From NCBI GenBank assembly GCA_946405485.1, contig CAMJHJ010000021.1, positions 1 to 18,328 on the forward strand: a stretch of DNA of 18,328 nt. The letters are read 5' to 3'. Under the pieces are notes generated by a model. That model was given only the letters and a program-made list of their open reading frames with translations. It was not told the DNA's origin and did not search any database. Below are positions 14,633 to 18,328 of this stretch, piece by piece. How positions within the stretch are numbered: position 1 is the stretch's first letter; every line of letters begins with the position of its first letter. Source of the DNA: an uncultured Bacteroidales bacterium (GTDB taxonomy: Bacteria; Bacteroidota; Bacteroidia; Bacteroidales; UBA932). Position numbers and translations under genes: made by a program.

Positions 14633-15820
14633 ATGAGCAACTGGGAAAACATTTTCAAAGACCGTCTGGCAGATGCCGGGCTGGAACTCCCTGAGGAAGG
14701 CTGGCAGGCCCTCCTTTCCCGGCGTGCCGAACGGATGCGGCGAAAAAAGCAGAAGAGGGCTTTGCTTTGGACCCTGCCCGCCATCGCGGCAGCTACCCTG
14801 GCCCTGGTTTTAATTCCCCGCGGGGAAGAAGATGCCTCGGCTATCCAGACAACCGTCCCCTCGCCCGTTGCGGAAGCCATACTCCCTCCTGAAACGATTC
14901 CCTCGCCTGAGACGGATCTCCTTCCTTCGGGCTCTTCCATATCGAAAACGACGGCCACCTCTGTACGAACAAGGATCAATAAACCCAATGAACCGGTCGT
15001 CGTATCCGACTCTCCAAACACGGAAGCAGTCCCCTCTTCACCGGCGACCGTCTCCCAACCGACGTCCAATGGTCCGGAAAGGGAAACGCCCTCCCCTTCA
15101 TCAACCATTGAAGCCGAGTCAACAACCACCCCCGCCCCCGCGCAACCCAGCTATGAGACCATCCTTCAGGAAGAAGGCCGCAGTGCCTCCACCCGTCCCG
15201 GCCGCAAGGCCTCCCTCGGTGCCGGAAGTCTCCTGGCGGCCCTCGGGCAGGAACAACACGCAGGTCCTTATCCCAGTAGAGCGAATACTGTCATTCCAGA
15301 GACGGTTTCCGGCTCCACCTATCATCTAGGGTACGGTGCGTCCGATAACAGGCTTATACAGAGTCATTCGCGGCCCGTGGAAGTCGGGCTTACCGCCAGC
15401 ATTCCCCTAGCCGGGCGTTGGAGCCTGATGACGGGGGCCGAATATGCCCTCTACAAGTCTCGGCTTGGCTACTCGGCATCCACCATGATGACCCAGAAAG
15501 CCCATTATCTCGGCATTCCGCTGCGACTGGACTACGACCTGGTCCCGCGGGACCGGTTCCGCCTCTACCTGGGAGCAGGAGCCAAAGTGGACTGGGGTAT
15601 CGCCACCCGGCTGGACGGGGAGAAGATCGATCCTGACGGCTTCGGCTTATCCTTGTTAGGGGTCGGCGGACTCCAGTGGAATGTCACGGGGCCACTCGGT
15701 CTTTATCTTGAGCCACGCTTCAACTGGTTCCTGTCTGAACCGGAAGGCCGCCTTATGACTTTCCGGACGGAGAGCCCGTTCCGATTCACCTTATCTGCTG
15801 GTGTTCGCATTGACTTGTAA
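14633..15820 (+). CDS. Dual-membrane-spanning anti-sigma factor (Dma-type): N-terminal anti-sigma, TM helix, C-terminal outer-membrane barrel
   Basis: This 395-residue protein has three parts. Residues 1-42 are a charged cytoplasmic head (WENIFKDRLADAGLELPEEGW, then a basic run). A single membrane helix lies at about 43-62. A 180-residue linker rich in Pro, Ser and Thr (63-245) leads to a beta-barrel at about 248-395, with strands such as VEVGLTASIPL, WSLMTGAEYAL, FRLYLGAGAK and FTLSAGVRIDL. There is no N-terminal signal peptide, so the helix serves as the export signal. From memory, this matches proteins described in Bacteroides thetaiotaomicron as dual-membrane-spanning anti-sigma factors (Dma), which hold an ECF sigma factor at the inner membrane while the barrel sits in the outer membrane, and influence vesicle formation. 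It follows the sigma gene by 1 base, as expected for the pair. It is intact although its sigma gene is not. Confidence 0.78.
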   Translation: MSNWENIFKDRLADAGLELPEEGWQALLSRRAERMRRKKQKRALLWTLPAIAAATLALVLIPRGEEDASAIQTTVPSPVAEAILPPETIPSPETDLLPSGSSISKTTATSVRTRINKPNEPVVVSDSPNTEAVPSSPATVSQPTSNGPERETPSPSSTIEAESTTTPAPAQPSYETILQEEGRSASTRPGRKASLGAGSLLAALGQEQHAGPYPSRANTVIPETVSGSTYHLGYGASDNRLIQSHSRPVEVGLTASIPLAGRWSLMTGAEYALYKSRLGYSASTMMTQKAHYLGIPLRLDYDLVPRDRFRLYLGAGAKVDWGIATRLDGEKIDPDGFGLSLLGVGGLQWNVTGPLGLYLEPRFNWFLSEPEGRLMTFRTESPFRFTLSAGVRIDL

Positions 15821-15829
15821 ATAATTGAC

Positions 15830-15837
15830 TATATTTG
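15830..15837 (+). promoter_or_regulatory. TAnnTTTG -7 box for the first serpin
   Basis: TATATTTG fits the Bacteroidota -7 consensus exactly. It ends 7 bases before the ATG at 15845, so transcription would begin almost at the start codon. A possible -33 element (ATTG, 15809-15812) is 17 bases upstream, shorter than the usual spacing. Confidence 0.5.
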
Positions 15838-15844
15838 TACTGAA

Positions 15845-17107
15845 ATGAAAAGAGTTGTCTATTTCCTGCTGATGACGGTGATCAGCCTGCCACTTGCTTT
15901 TTCCTGCAACCGGGGCCTCGAAGTGCCGGATCCGGAGGCGAGCCTGGCTCCCTTCCCCAAACCGTCCGAGCAGATCGACCGTATCCCCCTGACGCGGACG
16001 GAAGAGGGCTTCGTCCAGGCCGGGAATGAATTCGCCTGGCGCCTGACCCGCAAGATCTGGGAGGCGAATCCAGACCGGAAGGGCATCATCCTCTCCCCGC
16101 TCAGCGTCCAGTATGCGCTCGGCATGGTGGGCAACGGGGCGGATGCCAAGGTGGCCGCCCAAGTGGCCAAAGTCTTGGGCTATGAAGGGACGGATGCCAT
16201 CAACGCCTTCTGTTCCAAAATGATAGAGTGCCTTCCCGCAGTGGACACGACGGTTACCCTGGCTCTGGCCAACGGTGTGCTGGTCAATGATGAATACGAG
16301 TTGAAAGCCCCCTTCAAAACAACGTTGGAGGATTACTATGACGCGCTAGTGGAAAGCATGTCCTTTTCCGACCCGAATGCCGTCATGAAATACGTCAACG
16401 ACTGGTGCTTCAAGCATACTTACGGACGTATCACGGATGTGCTCAAAAAGGTTCATCCCCTGGCATCCCTGTACCTGATGAACGCTATCTATTTCAATGC
16501 GCCGTGGGCGTCTCCCTTCAATAAGGAAGAAAGCCGGGACGAGAACTTCCAGACCCTTTCCGGCGGCAGCATCAAAGTCAGAATGATGCACAAGACCTTG
16601 GAGCGCGCCGGCTATTGGGAAAATGATATCGCAGAGAAAATAAGCCTCCCCTATGGAAACGGACGTTACATCATGACGATCATCCTTCCCAAAAAGAAGG
16701 ACGGGCTGGACGCTCTGCTGGCCAATCCGGAACGGAAAATGAATCCGGAGTCCTGTAAAATCATCCTGAGCCTGCCCAGCTTCTATACGGAATATGATAC
16801 GGATTTGCTCGGTCTGCTGGGAGAGATGGGGCTCCCCGACGCTCCTTACATCGAAATGGCCACAAAGGATGGGAATACAGCTACTCTAGGTATTTCCCAA
16901 GTACGCCACAAGGCCAACATTACGGTCAACGAGGCGGGCTCGGAAGCTGCCGCCGTTACCGTTGTTGAAATGTTCTATTTGGGAGCGAATTTGTCTGCCC
17001 AACAACCTCGCACCGTCTATTTCACAGCCGACCATCCTTTCCTTTACACCATCTCGGAAATCACTTCCGGCGCCATCCTCTTTACTGGCATTTACACCGG
17101 AGAATAA
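15845..17107 (+). CDS. Lipoprotein serpin 1
   Basis: This 420-residue serpin carries a lipoprotein leader: lipobox AFSC with Cys21 as the predicted lipidated residue, then a 35-residue tether before the serpin fold. The family body is clear: ILSPLSVQYALGMVGNGA (82-99), LMNAIYFNAPW (211-221), and the end HPFLYTISEI. The reactive-centre loop starts with the serpin hinge NEAGSEAAAVT (362-372). Counting from Gly365 as P15, the scissile bond falls at about Leu379-Gly380. Serpins trap serine or cysteine proteases by loop insertion after cleavage; the small-residue hinge says it should be inhibitory. It is predicted to be membrane-anchored in the periplasm or on the cell surface. It is 24 bases after the Dma-type gene but has its own -7 box, and it precedes a close paralog by 10 bases. 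Confidence 0.9.
   Translation: MKRVVYFLLMTVISLPLAFSCNRGLEVPDPEASLAPFPKPSEQIDRIPLTRTEEGFVQAGNEFAWRLTRKIWEANPDRKGIILSPLSVQYALGMVGNGADAKVAAQVAKVLGYEGTDAINAFCSKMIECLPAVDTTVTLALANGVLVNDEYELKAPFKTTLEDYYDALVESMSFSDPNAVMKYVNDWCFKHTYGRITDVLKKVHPLASLYLMNAIYFNAPWASPFNKEESRDENFQTLSGGSIKVRMMHKTLERAGYWENDIAEKISLPYGNGRYIMTIILPKKKDGLDALLANPERKMNPESCKIILSLPSFYTEYDTDLLGLLGEMGLPDAPYIEMATKDGNTATLGISQVRHKANITVNEAGSEAAAVTVVEMFYLGANLSAQQPRTVYFTADHPFLYTISEITSGAILFTGIYTGE
16349..16417 (+). repeat. Near-identical patch shared by the two serpins (copy 1)
   Basis: These 69 bases match 17622-17690 with two differences; the first 41 bases are identical. The encoded stretch is VESMSFSDPNAVMKYVNDWC. The flanking sequence is clearly less similar at the DNA level. 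Confidence 0.8.
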
Positions 17108-17117
17108 CCTGCAAGCC

Positions 17118-18328
17118 ATGAAAAGAATCTTCATCATCCTGATGCTCTGGGCCGCATGTCTGCCGCTCATCCTTTCGTGCAACCGGGCCCTTGAAGTGCC
17201 GGATCCGGAAGCGGGTCTTCCGCCCTTCCCCAAGCCCTCGGAGCAGATTTCCAATGTGCCCCTGACGCGGGCCGAAGAAGGCTTCGTCCAGGCCGGCAAC
17301 GAGTTCGCCTGGCGCCTGACGCGCAAGGTCTGGGCGCAGAATACGGAGAAAAAGAGCCTCATCCTTTCGCCGCTGAGCGTCCAGTACGCCCTCGGCATGC
17401 TGGGAAACGGGGCGGACGAAACCGTTGCCAAGCAACTCGCCGACGTCCTTGGCTATGAAGGCGTCGATGCCATCAACGAGTTCTGCGCCAAGCTGATAGA
17501 ATGCCTGCCTGCGGTAGATACGAGCGTCACCCTGGCCCTGGCCAACGGCGTGCTGGTCAAGAAAGAATACACGCTGAAGGCTCCGTTTAAGAATGCCGTG
17601 ACAAACTATTATGACGCCCTGGTGGAAAGCATGTCCTTTTCCGACCCGAATGCCGTCATGAAGTACGTCAACGACTGGTGCTACAAGCATACCTATGGCC
17701 GGATCAAGGATGTACTGAAGGAGGTCGATCCCGACGCCTTCATGTATCTGATGAACGCCATCTACTTTTATTCGAAATGGACCAAGCCCTTTGAGAAGGC
17801 AAACACCCGGAACGAGGACTTCCATTCCCTTTCCGGCACTGCGGTCAAGGTCGGCATGATGCACCAGACCCTCGACACGAGTTATGGCGAGAATGACGCC
17901 TGCCAATCCGTCTCTATCCCCTACGGCAACCGCCGCTTTGTCCTGACGGTCTATCTCCCGAAGTCGGAAAAGGGTCTGGCTGCCCTGCTGGACCAGCCCC
18001 AGGAAAGCATGGCAAAACCCTATGAGTACTGCCATGTCATCCTGAGTCTCCCTGGTTTCCGGACGGACTACGAGATCGACATGAAGAACCTGCTCGCCGG
18101 GATGGGGCTGCCCCTCAGTCCGTATAACGAACTGGTTGAGAAGTCGAAGGGCGCCCCCGAGATCTCGAAGGTCATCCACAAGGCCAATATCACGGTCAAC
18201 GAGACCGGAACCGAGGCGGCGGCCGTAACGGTCATCGAGATGAGAGATTATGCTTCAGCCGGACCTATGCCCGAGCCGCGCACCGTCACCTTTACCGCCG
18301 ACCATCCCTTCCTCTATACCATCACGGA
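17118..18328 (+). CDS. Lipoprotein serpin 2 (3' partial)
   Basis: This paralog of the preceding gene runs off the right edge after about 403 residues; roughly 17 are missing by comparison. It has a lipobox ILSC with Cys21, a tether nearly identical to the first copy (LEVPDPEA, PFPKPSEQ, FVQAGNEFAWRLTRK), and the same serpin body. The loop hinge is NETGTEAAAVT (361-371). With Gly364 as P15, the predicted P1-P1' bond is Tyr378-Ala379. After the hinge (from about residue 376) the loop differs completely from the first serpin's (MRDYASAGPMPEP against MFYLGANLSAQQP) while the length is the same. That suggests a different protease target. It starts 10 bases after the first serpin's stop, with no terminator, so the two are likely cotranscribed. 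Confidence 0.88.
   Translation, partial: MKRIFIILMLWAACLPLILSCNRALEVPDPEAGLPPFPKPSEQISNVPLTRAEEGFVQAGNEFAWRLTRKVWAQNTEKKSLILSPLSVQYALGMLGNGADETVAKQLADVLGYEGVDAINEFCAKLIECLPAVDTSVTLALANGVLVKKEYTLKAPFKNAVTNYYDALVESMSFSDPNAVMKYVNDWCYKHTYGRIKDVLKEVDPDAFMYLMNAIYFYSKWTKPFEKANTRNEDFHSLSGTAVKVGMMHQTLDTSYGENDACQSVSIPYGNRRFVLTVYLPKSEKGLAALLDQPQESMAKPYEYCHVILSLPGFRTDYEIDMKNLLAGMGLPLSPYNELVEKSKGAPEISKVIHKANITVNETGTEAAAVTVIEMRDYASAGPMPEPRTVTFTADHPFLYTIT
17622..17690 (+). repeat. Near-identical patch shared by the two serpins (copy 2)
   Basis: This is the partner of 16349-16417, inside serpin 2, with 67 of 69 bases matching. The run includes silent positions, which are not conserved in the surrounding gene, so recent recombination between the copies is a better explanation than selection on protein alone. 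Confidence 0.8.

Noticed and set aside
17082..18179. Minus-strand open frame of 365 codons
   Set aside because: It is antisense to serpin 2; the plus strand encodes a clear serpin.

Overview
The window looks like a piece of a Bacteroidales (Bacteroidota) chromosome, probably from a gut-type anaerobe. The coding DNA is GC-rich, at a rough estimate in the high fifties percent. Four things point to Bacteroidota: several upstream regions carry the group's TAnnTTTG -7 promoter box; Shine-Dalgarno sequences are mostly weak or absent; many small periplasmic or outer-membrane proteins begin with short MKK/MKR signal peptides; and one protein couples an anti-sigma-like N-terminus to an outer-membrane barrel. 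No phage, insertion sequence, CRISPR array, tRNA or rRNA was seen. Both ends cut genes: a redox enzyme at the left and a serpin at the right.

Layout. (1) 3-4056, plus strand: an operon of an iron-sulfur/FAD/NAD(P) oxidoreductase (5' end missing), a HypA-type nickel metallochaperone, a small membrane protein and a polytopic DUF5692-like membrane protein, closed by a strong hairpin terminator that can also serve the converging gene. (2) 4078-5451, minus: a lipoprotein version of the glutamate/aspartate racemase fold, with a clear Bacteroidota promoter, followed by a 400-base gene-free stretch rich in inverted repeats. (3) 5859-8594: a TPR/LuxR membrane regulator divergent from a periplasmic OmpA-domain protein. 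(4) 8598-11482: an outer-membrane porin-like protein divergent from a sodium:solute symporter with an odd exported N-terminus; the two promoters form one near-perfect inverted repeat. A PCMD-type carbohydrate protein follows the symporter. (5) 12270-13322, minus: glutamate formimidoyltransferase (histidine degradation), whose stop codon shares a TTAA with the PCMD gene. (6) 13430-14002: a secreted coiled-coil protein with its own promoter and terminator.

(7) 14080-15820: an ECF sigma factor gene and, one base later, a protein with a cytoplasmic N-terminus, an inner-membrane helix, a long Pro/Ser/Thr linker and a C-terminal beta-barrel. This is the layout described for dual-membrane-spanning anti-sigma factors (Dma) of Bacteroides. 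The sigma reading frame is broken by one in-frame TAA at codon 20, apparently CAA to TAA, and it seems to start at TTG. (8) 15845-18328: two tandem paralogous lipoprotein serpins with nearly identical bodies but different reactive-centre loops.

The most notable parts are the sigma/trans-envelope anti-sigma pair with its nonsense codon, the paired serpins directly downstream, the exported racemase, and the shared palindromic promoter at 9605-9646. Family names were recognised from sequence motifs and memory; no database search was run.
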